From Cupriavidus sp. AU9028 (GTDB lineage Bacteria > Pseudomonadota > Gammaproteobacteria > Burkholderiales > Burkholderiaceae), in contig NZ_JAIMCG010000016.1 in assembly GCF_019795295.1 (NCBI RefSeq), forward strand, positions 1-64,000: a stretch of 64,000 bases of DNA, read 5' to 3'. The stretch's first letter is position 1, and the number at the start of each line of letters is the position of its first letter. The position numbers and the translations under genes are program-made. Shown piece by piece: positions 29,227-38,463 of the stretch. Below the pieces are notes generated by a model. The model did no database searches. It was not told where the DNA came from and saw only the letters and a program-made list of their open reading frames with translations.

Positions 29227-30461
29227 AGCGCCTCCCCCGCCGTAGCGGCTCCGGCGCCCATCGAGATTAGGTTGCCAACGCGGTCGACGAGCAGGATGTC
29301 TTGACCCACAGTCTTATAGAGCAGCTGGAACTTGCGGAGATTCTCGATCAGTGTGTCGGAAGCAATTCCGTAGTTGCCGAGCATGCGCTTGCTGATGGCC
29401 ACCTTGTCCTCAATGCGGGAGACGCGTACCTTGCCGACCGCGACGTCCTGTGCCAATGCCCGGAAAAAATCACGCATGAGATTGGACGTGCTCCCGAGCA
29501 CCTCCTTAAAGGGATCCTCTTCTGCAGGCCGACGGAGCGACTTAGTCCCGTCGAGCTTCAAAGGGCCCGACTGAGCGGGTCTTGCCTCCGCCCCCCGAGG
29601 TCGGTCAGCGGGGTCAGCGGCATCATCAGCGAGGAGTGGCCCAACGGTGACGGTACTAACAGGGGGAGGGGAGGGCGCCTCAGTCGAGGGAGTCCCATCG
29701 TGCTGACGAGGTGCGGTAGGCTCTCCGGCAGCTGACATCAGCGACGCGCTCGGCGCCGGAGTCAGGTCGGGAGCGAACGCCGCGCGGCGGGCTTTCACTT
29801 CGAACTGGGTAGTAGTGTCAAGCGCCTGGCGTACGACCTTGTGCAGAAGCGATTCGAGGCCCGCGGGCTTGGGATCCGGATTTATGGAGCCGAATAGGTC
29901 GGTCAGAACCTGTGGCTCAAACAGGGAAAGGCGATCCACGCCCAAAATCTCGCGTGCGAGAAGGGCCGTGCGCATCCGCTCGACGGGGAGCGAGGCCTCG
30001 CGGCGGGCAACCGAGTATCCGCCCTCGGCAAGCCACGCGCCGAAAGCGCCGTGGATAGCCGGAATCCACTCTGCGCCGTCGGCATTCCGGAAAAACTGGA
30101 AGTGCCGGCACGGCTCATCGAGGCGGGAGCAAGCCGCGGCTAGGAACAGCGCGTACAGGTACTGTGGCTCTAGTTTGCGCCGACGCTCGGACGTTTGGTC
30201 TGCGGCGAACTTCTGTGCGCCTGAGAGCCGCATGGCGAAGTAGGTCGCCTCTATCGTTGCGCGAAATGCCCCGCCTGGCTCCGCGTGCTGGTCGGGCCGA
30301 AGTGGCATCGAGGAGAACCAGGCCGCGCAACGATTGAGGACCGCGACCCATTTCTTGTCGAAGTCAGTAGGATCGCCTTCGTTGGCGTACTGTCGGATCA
30401 ACTCGACGCGTTGCGCGTGCGTTGCCACAAGCTCCTCGGGGGAAAGGTACACGTGCATCAT
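29223..30461 (-). CDS. MobH-type relaxase (TraI_2 family)
   Basis: A 412-residue protein beginning MMHVYLSPEELVATHAQRVE. Residues 45-80 (FSSMPLRPDQHAEPGGAFRA then TIEATYFAMRLS) match the TraI_2 signature of MobH relaxases. Most members show a paired His (HHxxxGG); only one His is seen here (QHAEPGG). A Pro/Ala-rich linker (230-310) leads to a C-terminal winged helix like TraI_2_C (DVAVGKVRVSRIEDKVAISK). It would nick oriT and lead the strand out through TraD. The start ATGATG overlaps the VirB6 stop; a longer upstream frame is a shadow. Confidence 0.75.
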   Translation of the reverse strand: MMHVYLSPEELVATHAQRVELIRQYANEGDPTDFDKKWVAVLNRCAAWFSSMPLRPDQHAEPGGAFRATIEATYFAMRLSGAQKFAADQTSERRRKLEPQYLYALFLAAACSRLDEPCRHFQFFRNADGAEWIPAIHGAFGAWLAEGGYSVARREASLPVERMRTALLAREILGVDRLSLFEPQVLTDLFGSINPDPKPAGLESLLHKVVRQALDTTTQFEVKARRAAFAPDLTPAPSASLMSAAGEPTAPRQHDGTPSTEAPSPPPVSTVTVGPLLADDAADPADRPRGAEARPAQSGPLKLDGTKSLRRPAEEDPFKEVLGSTSNLMRDFFRALAQDVAVGKVRVSRIEDKVAISKRMLGNYGIASDTLIENLRKFQLLYKTVGQDILLVDRVGNLISMGAGAATAGEAL

Positions 30462-31516
30462 TTCAGACCCTTCGTAGCGAGCTTTGTCGCAAGGCGAATA
30501 ACGCCGCCACCGCTGGCTCCGCCGCCTGAGCCGAAGATCGCCCCGGCGATCTTTGGAATCTCCAGAGCGACGAAGATCATGAAGATCGCGACTCCACACG
30601 CGTACGCCGCGCTGGCCGGAGCCGCGGTGCCAACGGTACTCACCGTATCGAGCGACGAGGTTAATGCGCTCGCGACGAGCTTCCCCATGATCGCTGCGAC
30701 CACGACATACATGGATCCGGAGATCATGAAGTCGAGCCACGAACTGAAGAAGCGGCGGGTGTACTCGAAGAATCCGAGGGAAACCGCGATTGGGCCGATC
30801 ACGATTCCAATCGCTACCTGGATTTCCCCAAGAGCGATGAAGAAGCTGTACAGGAGAGCTGCGATCGCACAGAAGGCGAAGGCAAAAACCAAGAGGAAGC
30901 TAGCGAAGAGGACGCCCGCAATGTCATACCACTTGGCTGCCCCAATGGACTTAGTGAATGAATCGATGAAGCTTCCGGCGATAGACGCGAGCACGAATGC
31001 CGGATTGCTTGCGCGGGTCCCACTGATCTTATCCGCCAGGGATTGGAACCACTCATATAGTCCGGGGGCGAAGGCGGTATAACTGACGAACAGGGTAGAG
31101 AAGATTCCTAGGACGAGGAACGCCTCGAGCAGTCCTGTCCACGCGGTTGTGGGATCTGACGTCGCGGCAAACTGGATCGCGGCGAGGGTCAATGCGATGA
31201 CGCCCAGCCCGAACGCAATCTTGCCGGCCTCAATATTGAGGCTCGAGCTAAGGCTCACGGCACCAGCGACAAGACCGGAGCGGAACGACTTAAAACCGTT
31301 CAGCACCTTCAGCAAGGCCTCACCGATCGAGCCAGGGGCTGGCGCGATGGCTGTTGCCCCGTTGCCGCCGCCGTCGACAGGGGAGGGAGTGCCGGCTGGC
31401 AGGGCGGATTCCGGTGAGCCGGGCGCGCCGGACTGCGCGTAGCACGGGCTCACAAAGAGGGCGAGCGCCGTAGCCACAAGCAGGAGGTACCGCTGCAGGT
31501 GTCTCACGAGAGCCAT
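30458..31516 (-). CDS. virB6: VirB6/TrbL-like mating-pore membrane protein
   Basis: A 352-residue polytopic protein. A signal peptide (RYLLLVATALALFVSPCYAQ) and a Gly/Pro/Ala linker are followed by at least six membrane segments. The family core is YDIAGVLFASFLLVFAFAFC, IGIVIGPIAVSLGFFEYTRR and WLDFMISGSMYVVVAAIMG, typical of TrbL/VirB6. A Gly-rich C-terminus ends it. It forms part of the inner-membrane translocation channel. It lies directly after the VirB5 gene and overlaps the relaxase start. Confidence 0.9.
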   Translation of the reverse strand: MALVRHLQRYLLLVATALALFVSPCYAQSGAPGSPESALPAGTPSPVDGGGNGATAIAPAPGSIGEALLKVLNGFKSFRSGLVAGAVSLSSSLNIEAGKIAFGLGVIALTLAAIQFAATSDPTTAWTGLLEAFLVLGIFSTLFVSYTAFAPGLYEWFQSLADKISGTRASNPAFVLASIAGSFIDSFTKSIGAAKWYDIAGVLFASFLLVFAFAFCAIAALLYSFFIALGEIQVAIGIVIGPIAVSLGFFEYTRRFFSSWLDFMISGSMYVVVAAIMGKLVASALTSSLDTVSTVGTAAPASAAYACGVAIFMIFVALEIPKIAGAIFGSGGGASGGGVIRLATKLATKGLK

Positions 31517-31521
31517 CCTAG

Positions 31522-32280
31522 TTACTCCGCCCGCCATTCCCGCGTATAAACACGCGACCGCAGCTGCTGAAGCTGGGTCTCTTGGTCCCGGGCAATTGCC
31601 TGCATCGCCTCTGTCTTTTCAGTGTCGTAAGCGTTTCCCTGCTTGTCCCTTGCCGCGTCAGCTTGGGCCCTCGCACTCATCAACTGCAGGAGGTCAGAGT
31701 TCTGGGTTGCGAGGATGTCAAGCATCTCGTTGGTAGCTTCTGCCGCCGCTTGGGCGGTGCCGGTCAGCTTCATTGTCTTCTGCACCTTCTCCCGTCGCTT
31801 GGCCTGATTCTGGACATTCTTGGCGACGTTTGTGCCAAGGTCGAAGAGCATCCGGGCGGTCTTGTCTCCGCTCTGAAGCAGCTGACGCTGGTCCGAGAAC
31901 CAGTCATCGATGGTCTTGCCGGAAGCTTTGACCATGCTCTGCACCTTGCTGAAGTAGTCGACGGTGTCAGATACCGATCCATAGAGGTCTTTCAGGGTGC
32001 TCCCGTATGCCTCGTACTGACGGATGTCGTCGCTGATCGCCCCTAGCTGCTCGGCAAGGTGGCTCGGGTCCATGCCGGTCGCCTGCAGCAGCTGGTTTGC
32101 CATCATCTTGTATTGGTAGGCAATGTTGGTGTTCTCGTAGATTTCGGTCTTCAAGGACTGAAGGGCAGACATCGTCGTTTGCGCCAGGTTCGCGACGTCG
32201 ATGACGGGCATCTTCGCGTGTGCGAGAGGCGGCGCGCACAGCGATATCGCCAATGCGGCTGAGGTGAACCATTTCTTCAT
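31522..32280 (-). CDS. virB5: VirB5/TrbJ-like minor pilus protein
   Basis: A 252-residue secreted helical protein. The signal peptide is MKKWFTSAALAISLCAPPLA-HA. Long amphipathic helices follow (NLAQTTMSALQSLKTEIYEN, DTVDYFSKVQSMVKASGKTI, AAEATNEMLDILATQNSDLL), the usual TrbJ/VirB5 layout. VirB5 proteins sit at the conjugative pilus tip or help pilus assembly. It is placed between VirB4 and VirB6 as in Trb operons. Confidence 0.85.
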   Translation of the reverse strand: MKKWFTSAALAISLCAPPLAHAKMPVIDVANLAQTTMSALQSLKTEIYENTNIAYQYKMMANQLLQATGMDPSHLAEQLGAISDDIRQYEAYGSTLKDLYGSVSDTVDYFSKVQSMVKASGKTIDDWFSDQRQLLQSGDKTARMLFDLGTNVAKNVQNQAKRREKVQKTMKLTGTAQAAAEATNEMLDILATQNSDLLQLMSARAQADAARDKQGNAYDTEKTEAMQAIARDQETQLQQLRSRVYTREWRAE

Positions 32281-32291
32281 TGGAAATCTCC

Positions 32292-34748
32292 TTAGGCGGA
32301 CCGCGAGAGGATCTCGCGCACGTAGGCGTCTTGCCAGTTCGGTGCGCCAGACGTGTAGTGACGATCGAGGATTGACTGCGCGACGCCGTCAGAGCGCAGC
32401 ATCGCAACCATCTCGTCCGAGAAGGTGGCCTGCAGCATGCGAGTCTGACTCCGGGTGATCCAGAGGTAGTCGCGGTTGGGCACCGCGTCGTTGATCATCT
32501 GGATCTGGTCATCAGTCAGGCCGAACTTGTCTTTGTAGAGATCTTTGCTGGTATTGGCTTGGCTGTTCGGCAGGTAGATGATGTTGCCGATGTTGTCCTT
32601 CAGAATCTCGAAGTCCGGCACCCGCTCAAGCTGTCGCAGCGACTGAGTGGCCATCCACACGGCGCCGTTCAGCTTCCGAATAGTGGTTACCCACGTCTCC
32701 AACCGGCGATAGAACCGCGGTTGCTGGAAGAAGAAGCCCGCCTCTTCCACTTCGATGATGGTGTAGCGCAGCCCGTCCATCGACTGGCTGATTCGATAGA
32801 ACGCATAGTCGGTGAAGAGGGCAGCCGCACGTGGATACTTCTCGAAGAGGTCTCCCATCTCGATCGACAAGTTGTCGCTGACCTCAAACGCATCCTCGGT
32901 ATGGTCAAAAAAGTGACCGTACTGGCCGCCTTGCAACCAAATCTGTAGCCGCTCACGCAAACTATCGTGCAGCAGTGTCGCCAGATGACCTAGGGTCCAT
33001 TGCCCGCGTTGGTAGGTGGCGAGAATCTTCACTGCTTCATAGATGTCCTGCGACTGCTGCGGGCTCAGAGTGAAATCGTCGTCCTCAAGCGCCAGCGTCA
33101 CCCACTCGGTCACATAGGTGTAGTTCGCAGGGCTGGACAGTAGAGACAGGGGGTTGACGTGAGTTGCCGCCTGAAACTTGCCAGTGACGTCTACAAAAGT
33201 GCCACCGCTTAGGAGCGTCGGGATGCGCGTCGAGCGATCCTTGTCGAACCGGATCCGGCGCGCGTCGTGGCGGCCGGCCTGAGAGACCAGGAAGTTGAGG
33301 AACACCGACTTGCCTGCGCCGATTGGGCCAATGACTAACAAGTGCCCGTTGCCGCCCGGCTGGTGAAGGTCAACCCGCTGCGCAGTGCGATGGCGGGTCG
33401 GCAAGCAGGTTAGCGGTGGCACTTCCTTGCCAGCTTTGTCCGAGAGCCACGCGTTTCGAGTGGGACCCGACATGACCGACCGTACGGGAGCAAGGTCCGA
33501 CACCGCCGGCGTCTCGACAAACTGTAACCGGCGCTGTTTGTCCCAGCGGCCGGGAAGCGTGCTGTTCCACGCGGCCATCAGGTTCGCCTTTTCGCGGATC
33601 GCCCCGAAGCCGGCGTTCGTCAACGCGCCGACGACCTCACTTACGGAATCCTCGAGCGCAGCCTCGGAATCGCCATAAACAACAATGGAAATGTTGGCGA
33701 AACCGTGTTGCGTGCCTTCAGCCGTGAGGCGTTTGAGTGCCTTGCCGGCCTCTTTCGCTAGTTGCTGGCGGCCCTCGTCGTTCTCCGCCTCTTCCTTGGC
33801 GACGTACTGTTTCAGGATGGCCCGGACGTTCAGCGCGGCCATCTTGTAGAAACGCCTGACCTTTTCGATGTAGGCAGCAGCCCGGGCTGTATCGAGGAAC
33901 CTGTACATGATGCATACGTCGAGCTCCGCGTCGATATGCATGAGGCTGTCCAAAGCGGCTTCCTGAAAGCTCATCCATTCCTTGACGGCGACGATTGCGG
34001 CGTAGCGCTTGCCGTGCGCGGACTCGAAGAGAAGCCGTTCGGCGCCCGCCGTTACTTCGGACTCGGTTAGGTGGGTATCAAGAAGCGTAACTGGGTAGCG
34101 GATCCGGCGCGGCGGTACGCTCGGGTTCGCTGCCTGATGTAATGCGGCATAGGCATCTTGCATCTCCAGACGACGAGTTCGCAGGCGCGGTACGCCACCA
34201 GTAAAAGCATCCAGGATCGCCTCAAAGCGGCGCACATCGGTCGTAACCTTTTCGAGATCGAAGGCGAATGCGCTACGCGCGAACACGGTGTCCTTCGTCG
34301 CCTCGAAGATGGCTGCGAAGACCGACTTGCCGCCTACCGTCATGTGATAGCCGGCCTTCTCAAAGAACTTCGCAATTCCACTCTCAGGTGTATAGGCGAG
34401 TGCCAACGAGTGGGTGTTGTGGAAATACTTGCCGGTCGTCATGTGAGACCGATTCAAGCGGTCCAACTTTGCATCCGCCGCAGCAGGGAACTCGCCGTCC
34501 ACGTAGGAACGAGCGCGGCGGTGGCTGATCTTCCACCAGGCGGTAATCCGGTTGTCAAAGCTGCGGCAGGCCTGGTCCAGTTGGTTCCGTGCGGCAGTGA
34601 TATCGTTGCTGTCCGGGCTGTCGGCATCCACCCCCTTGAACTCATATGTCGCGAGCAGCGACCCGTCCTTGTTGAGGATCAGTTCTGGCGTGATGGACGT
34701 GAGCCAGGGAACAATCTCATAGAGGGGGCGGCGCCGAAGCTTCAGCAT
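32292..34748 (-). CDS. virB4: VirB4/TrbE type IV secretion ATPase
   Basis: An 818-residue secretion ATPase powering pilus assembly and transfer. The N-terminal CagE/TrbE domain (about 1-420) is followed by Walker A GPIGAGKS near residue 475. The Walker B region reads TIIEVEEAGFFF, with Glu-Glu where most family members have Asp-Glu, followed by AVWMATQSLRQLERV (motif C-like) and RDYLWITRSQTRM near the end. The start overlaps the VirB3 stop by 7 bases, typical for tightly packed Trb operons. Confidence 0.93.
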   Translation of the reverse strand: MLKLRRRPLYEIVPWLTSITPELILNKDGSLLATYEFKGVDADSPDSNDITAARNQLDQACRSFDNRITAWWKISHRRARSYVDGEFPAAADAKLDRLNRSHMTTGKYFHNTHSLALAYTPESGIAKFFEKAGYHMTVGGKSVFAAIFEATKDTVFARSAFAFDLEKVTTDVRRFEAILDAFTGGVPRLRTRRLEMQDAYAALHQAANPSVPPRRIRYPVTLLDTHLTESEVTAGAERLLFESAHGKRYAAIVAVKEWMSFQEAALDSLMHIDAELDVCIMYRFLDTARAAAYIEKVRRFYKMAALNVRAILKQYVAKEEAENDEGRQQLAKEAGKALKRLTAEGTQHGFANISIVVYGDSEAALEDSVSEVVGALTNAGFGAIREKANLMAAWNSTLPGRWDKQRRLQFVETPAVSDLAPVRSVMSGPTRNAWLSDKAGKEVPPLTCLPTRHRTAQRVDLHQPGGNGHLLVIGPIGAGKSVFLNFLVSQAGRHDARRIRFDKDRSTRIPTLLSGGTFVDVTGKFQAATHVNPLSLLSSPANYTYVTEWVTLALEDDDFTLSPQQSQDIYEAVKILATYQRGQWTLGHLATLLHDSLRERLQIWLQGGQYGHFFDHTEDAFEVSDNLSIEMGDLFEKYPRAAALFTDYAFYRISQSMDGLRYTIIEVEEAGFFFQQPRFYRRLETWVTTIRKLNGAVWMATQSLRQLERVPDFEILKDNIGNIIYLPNSQANTSKDLYKDKFGLTDDQIQMINDAVPNRDYLWITRSQTRMLQATFSDEMVAMLRSDGVAQSILDRHYTSGAPNWQDAYVREILSRSA

Positions 34749-35071
34749 GGTAGGTCGCTGTCAAAGCCGTAGGGACGGCGGAAAAGGGCGTGCAGCTTGC
34801 CGTGCCAAGGAACAGACTCGTAGACGTCCCCGTAGTGGTTGTAGACATTGAGGATCTGGTTCCACCACGGATCACGGCTTGTGAGCCAGTGCAGTAGAGC
34901 ATGCACGGCCATACCCATCAGCACGAAGGCGCAGGGAATCTTCCAGCCGCTCCGAAATGTCACGTAGACAAGCAGGGCGACGATCGTGCCGTTGGCGATG
35001 GCGAGCCCGCGTACCGCGCCGCCGATCTGGCGCGGCCGAGAGAGACCGATGCTGACGTGATGCTCCCGCAT
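34742..35071 (-). CDS. virB3: VirB3/TrbD-like inner-membrane protein
   Basis: A 109-residue protein with the family N-terminus (VSIGLSRPRQIGGAVRGLAI), two membrane segments (AIANGTIVALLVYVTF and IPCAFVLMGMAVHALLHWL) and the DPWWNQIL segment typical of TrbD. It sits between the pilin and VirB4 genes and overlaps VirB4. Confidence 0.88.
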   Translation of the reverse strand: MREHHVSIGLSRPRQIGGAVRGLAIANGTIVALLVYVTFRSGWKIPCAFVLMGMAVHALLHWLTSRDPWWNQILNVYNHYGDVYESVPWHGKLHALFRRPYGFDSDLPC

Positions 35072-35072
35072 G

Positions 35073-35420
35073 TTAGAAGCCTGTGCACTGAGAAGCGATG
35101 CCGAGGACCTTCATGATGGAAGGGGCAGCCGCAGCCAGGCCAATCCCGATACAGACCACAGAGATGAACTTCATGATCGTCGATTCCGAGCTCGCGATGC
35201 CGATGGCGCCGATGACGATCAGAATCAAGCCGGCCACGAACAGGTACTTCGTGTTGATAAAGGTTGCGATGCCGCAAATGAACTCCCCCAAGTTGTTGAG
35301 AAAAGCAGCTTCTGCTGCCATGGCAGAGGTCGCAAACGTCATCATTCCGATGAGGACGAGTATCGACGGGAGAGACTTGCGCGCCGTGGCGCGTAGAGGG
35401 AAACAGTCAAGAGCGTTCAC
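35073..35420 (-). CDS. virB2: VirB2/TrbC-like conjugative pilin precursor
   Basis: I chose the GTG at 35420 because AAGGAG lies 9 bases before it; the ATG at 35453 overlaps the VirB11 3' end and lacks this. The protein has about 115 residues: a long signal peptide ending ATSAMAAEA, then a mature pilin with two hydrophobic stretches (YLFVAGLILIVIGAIGIA and FISVVCIGIGLAAAAPSI). This is the size and layout of TrbC/VirB2. Two Cys in the mature part (FICGI and SQCTGF) may form a disulfide. Confidence 0.88.
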   Translation of the reverse strand: MNALDCFPLRATARKSLPSILVLIGMMTFATSAMAAEAAFLNNLGEFICGIATFINTKYLFVAGLILIVIGAIGIASSESTIMKFISVVCIGIGLAAAAPSIMKVLGIASQCTGF

Positions 35421-35436
35421 TGCAGGGACTCCTTGG

Positions 35437-36489
35437 TTAGAAAACACGTTCAATGTCGTAGTCGCCGTTCCGGAAGCCCTTGATCTCGATGATCTCCGAG
35501 ACGTGGCGCATTTCGCCCGTACGACGCATATGGATCACATAGTTGAAGCACTCTGCGATCAGCTTGCGCATATCCTCCAGCTCCCATCGCGAGCCGACCG
35601 GAATGCCGAGCATGGCCAGGCTCTCAAGGCGAGAGAGAGCTGCCTTGGCATTGTTGGCATGAAGCGAAGCCATGCCGCCGTCGTGGCCGGTGTTTAGCGC
35701 CTGTAGCAGGTCAAACGCTTCCCCGCCACGGACCTCACCGACGAGAATCCGGTCTGGCCGGAAGCGGAGCGCGAGAGCAACAAGCTGCTGAGTCGTGACG
35801 TTTTTGTCGGTGTTGGACAGCAGTCGGACCGCGTTGGGAACGCGCGTCTTCAGTTCCATCGTGTCCTCGATGGTCAGCACGCGCTCGCTCGCCGGAATGT
35901 TCTCGACCAGAGCGTTAAGTAGCGTGGTCTTTCCCGAGGAGGTGCCACCGGCAACTAGCACGTTCTTCCGCTGCTGCACCATCGCAATCAGCGCTTCCTT
36001 GAGCAGCTCATCCTCGACGGACCCGGCGAAGATGGGCATGTCGTTTGCCGTGCTTCGCGAGTGCTTGGCGGAGAACGCCCCGGCCCTTACATAGTCATTG
36101 AGGGAGAGGTTGGTTTCGCGATGCCGTCGAATGCTAAGCGCGTGGCCGTCGATGGCCGTCGGCTGCATGACCGCCGCTATCCGCAGCCCTTTGTGCCCGG
36201 CGTTGATGATGCCTTGGGCCGTACCCCGGACTGCCGACTTCTGGACAGACGAAGCGAGGGAGCGCACAGCCCCTTCGAGCTTGGCAGGCTCCAGTTGTAC
36301 CTCTACGCGGGTCATCTCACCACGACGCTCTACCCAGATGCTGTCGTGTCTATTGACCATGACTTCCGCCACATCCGGCGCATCGATGTACTCACGAATC
36401 GGTGCCAGCGACTCAAAGAACATCGCAACAGCGCTTTCCTCGAGCTGACTCAGTTGCAGGACCGGATGGGTTGATGCGGACGTTTCCAT
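35437..36489 (-). CDS. virB11: VirB11/TrbB secretion ATPase
   Basis: A 350-residue hexameric ATPase from [12 protein letters not shown]. It has an N-terminal domain with [20 protein letters not shown], Walker A GGTSSGKT, the Asp box ([10 protein letters not shown]), Walker [20 protein letters not shown] and the His box [14 protein letters not shown]. It is the first gene of the leftward transfer operon, and would energise pilus assembly and substrate transfer with VirB4. The promoter lies in the 36490-36862 gap. Confidence 0.94.
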   Translation of the reverse strand: METSASTHPVLQLSQLEESAVAMFFESLAPIREYIDAPDVAEVMVNRHDSIWVERRGEMTRVEVQLEPAKLEGAVRSLASSVQKSAVRGTAQGIINAGHKGLRIAAVMQPTAIDGHALSIRRHRETNLSLNDYVRAGAFSAKHSRSTANDMPIFAGSVEDELLKEALIAMVQQRKNVLVAGGTSSGKTTLLNALVENIPASERVLTIEDTMELKTRVPNAVRLLSNTDKNVTTQQLVALALRFRPDRILVGEVRGGEAFDLLQALNTGHDGGMASLHANNAKAALSRLESLAMLGIPVGSRWELEDMRKLIAECFNYVIHMRRTGEMRHVSEIIEIKGFRNGDYDIERVF

Positions 36490-36862
36490 GGCCGCTATTG
36501 TTGGCGGCCTTGGAACCATGAAGCAGACTGAAAGCTGGGCGATTTTCGTGAGCTTTCATAGGCCGTGGCCTGGGAGGGGCGATGCGGAGCTTGTCGACCG
36601 CCGGCAATTCTCCGCTGCCCCACAGACCGGCGAGGCGCGCGATATCCTGATATTGAGTTGGCCAGGAAATCAGGGGTAGGAAACGTGACGTTTCGCCCGA
36701 AAGTTGGTCGTTCAGAACTCGAGGGCTTCTGGGGTGGGAGCAGCGGTGGCCGAAGCGGTTCCTCAGTTGTGCAGTCGGAAAGCTGTTGAAAATCGCATAG
36801 CTTTTGCCGGTCTCTCCGCTGGTGATCGCTGATTCAATTGCGGCATCTCAAAGGACTGCCGC
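36490..36862. promoter_or_regulatory. Divergent promoter region of the two transfer operons
   Basis: No gene is supported. The gap separates virB11 (left) and virB8 (right), so it should carry both transfer promoters. No strong sigma-70 consensus was seen for either, which fits dependence on an activator. The perfect 15-bp palindrome at 36680-36694 sits in the middle. Confidence 0.6.
36680..36694. promoter_or_regulatory. Perfect palindrome in the transfer promoter region
   Basis: GAAACGT-G-ACGTTTC, exact 7-bp arms. Its central place between the divergent virB operons makes it a candidate operator for a transfer regulator. Confidence 0.5.
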
Positions 36863-37570
36863 ATGGGCCTCTTCCGCAAGAATTCCAGTAAAGCTAAGCC
36901 TCTGGCGGTCGCGCCCGGGATGTATGCCAATGAGAGCACCGAACAGGTGATCTTCGACAGGACTACCCGCCTGGCCATCGAGCGCAACCACTGGAAGATT
37001 GCAACCCTCGGCATCGGCTGCATCGCGTTGGCTGCGATCGTCACCCGAGAGCCGGCACCTTCGGTCGTCACCACGGTCGGCGTTTCGGCCGACGCAAGTG
37101 GGAAGCCCATTGTTCGGGAGTTGCAGGCGTTCCAGCCAGAGGGCATCCAGCTTCAATGGGCGTTCAAGGACCTGGTCACTCGCTGGTTCACCATCGAGCC
37201 GCTGTTGACGGCCCAGGTGGAGGACTCGCGTATGGCGAGCAACCTGCGGTCCGTGAGGGCGCAAATGGTGGGGTCCGCGCGGAAGCAGTTCGAGGATTGG
37301 GTGGCCGAGGACGAGCCCTTCCGTCAGGTGGGCGTATCTCCAACGCTGATTCGGGAGGTACGTGTCACCAACATTGCACTGCTTCCGGACAGCACGGTCG
37401 CTGTCGAGTTCGTAGCGACGTCCACCGAGGACGGCTACAAGCCGCGCAAGATGCGGTACGCCATGACGTTCCGCTATCAAGTGAAGCCACCGACCAGCGA
37501 TGCGGTGCTGGGGACTAATCCCTTCGGCATCCACCCCGTGTTCTTCAGCATTCAGAAATCGCCGGCTTGA
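36863..37570 (+). CDS. virB8: VirB8/TrbF-like inner-membrane scaffold protein
   Basis: A 235-residue bitopic protein: a cytoplasmic N-terminus, a membrane segment at about 44-60 (WKIATLGIGCIALAAIV) and a periplasmic NTF2-like domain with LVTRWFTIEPLLTAQVEDSR, RVTNIALLPDSTVAVEFVAT and the TrbF-like end NPFGIHPVFFSIQKS. It bridges inner- and outer-membrane parts of the secretion channel. First gene of the rightward transfer operon. Confidence 0.88.
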   Translation: MGLFRKNSSKAKPLAVAPGMYANESTEQVIFDRTTRLAIERNHWKIATLGIGCIALAAIVTREPAPSVVTTVGVSADASGKPIVRELQAFQPEGIQLQWAFKDLVTRWFTIEPLLTAQVEDSRMASNLRSVRAQMVGSARKQFEDWVAEDEPFRQVGVSPTLIREVRVTNIALLPDSTVAVEFVATSTEDGYKPRKMRYAMTFRYQVKPPTSDAVLGTNPFGIHPVFFSIQKSPA

Positions 37571-37587
37571 GAGGCCGAAAGACCCCA

Positions 37588-38463
37588 ATGACACAGCGCA
37601 AGTCCTTCCCGCTCAGTTCCCTTGCTGTCGCAGCCCTGATGGCGCTTGCCGTTCTTCTGCCTGATGCACAGGCGAGCGACAAGGCCGCGCGCCGGTTTGG
37701 AGTTGGGGATATCAGCGACGCCATGAATCCGGCGAACCCGTTCAACGGCGGCGTCGATCCGATCGCCTTGCCCGGAGACTCGCGCCTGGTTGTATTCAAC
37801 TACAACCGAGACCAGATCTTCCGAGTGCTCACCGCACCCCTGAAGATGACCACGATTGAGTTTCCAGACGACGAGCGGATCGTGGGCGAGCCTGCATGGG
37901 GGGAGAGCGTGCGGTGGGATTACGAGACGGACGGAGTAAACCACCTGTACGTCAAGCCCCAGGCTCCTGGGCTGGTGAACACGCTCTCGGTCAATACGAC
38001 CAAGCGTAGTTACGAGTTCACGCTGGTTTCATCGCCGCTGGGCGGCATCTTCTACCAGAAGGTTCGGTTCCGCATTTCGACCTCGTTCGCAGAGAAGGCA
38101 AAGGCGCGCGCGGCGGGTCAAGAGCCGGCTGCTGAGCAGGAGGGGGGTTATCCCGCACGAAGCGGCGGCGCGGTATCCGTCTCTCCCGAGAACCTGAATT
38201 TTGGCTACTCAACATACGGCAATGCGAGCTTCAAGCCCGAGGCCGTCTTTGATGATGGGAAAGCTATCTGGATCCGGATGCCGAAGAGCGCGGAATGGCC
38301 TGTCGCGCTGGTCAAAGACGGTAGCGACTATGTCGTGGTGAATTTCATACGCCGAGGCGACTACTTGGTCGTGCAGCGACTCGCAGACACTGTCGCGCTT
38401 CGCTCGGGCGACGAGGAGGTGAAGATTGAGCGAGGCCGTCGCCGGTTCCTGGGGCTGTTCTGA
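37588..38463 (+). CDS. virB9: VirB9/TrbG-like core complex protein
   Basis: A 291-residue secreted protein from MTQRKSFPLSS; a TTG start at 37567 overlapping the virB8 stop is possible. A signal peptide (LAVAALMALAVLLPDAQA) precedes two domains of the CagX/TrbG type: an N-terminal one (FNYNRDQIFRVLTAPLKMTT then IEFPDDERIVGEPAWGES) and a C-terminal one (FGYSTYGNASFKPEAVFDDG then KAIWIRMPKSAEWPVALV). It forms the outer-membrane ring with VirB10. Confidence 0.9.
   Translation: MTQRKSFPLSSLAVAALMALAVLLPDAQASDKAARRFGVGDISDAMNPANPFNGGVDPIALPGDSRLVVFNYNRDQIFRVLTAPLKMTTIEFPDDERIVGEPAWGESVRWDYETDGVNHLYVKPQAPGLVNTLSVNTTKRSYEFTLVSSPLGGIFYQKVRFRISTSFAEKAKARAAGQEPAAEQEGGYPARSGGAVSVSPENLNFGYSTYGNASFKPEAVFDDGKAIWIRMPKSAEWPVALVKDGSDYVVVNFIRRGDYLVVQRLADTVALRSGDEEVKIERGRRRFLGLF

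Noticed and set aside
27370-30461. oriT inside the traD-relaxase region
   Set aside because: The genes overlap by 4 bases and leave no non-coding space; candidates elsewhere (24889-25071) are better.
30462-30740. Upstream extension of the relaxase by 93 residues
   Set aside because: It overlaps the VirB6 gene and is Arg-rich; the ATGATG at 30461 overlapping the VirB6 stop is the natural start.
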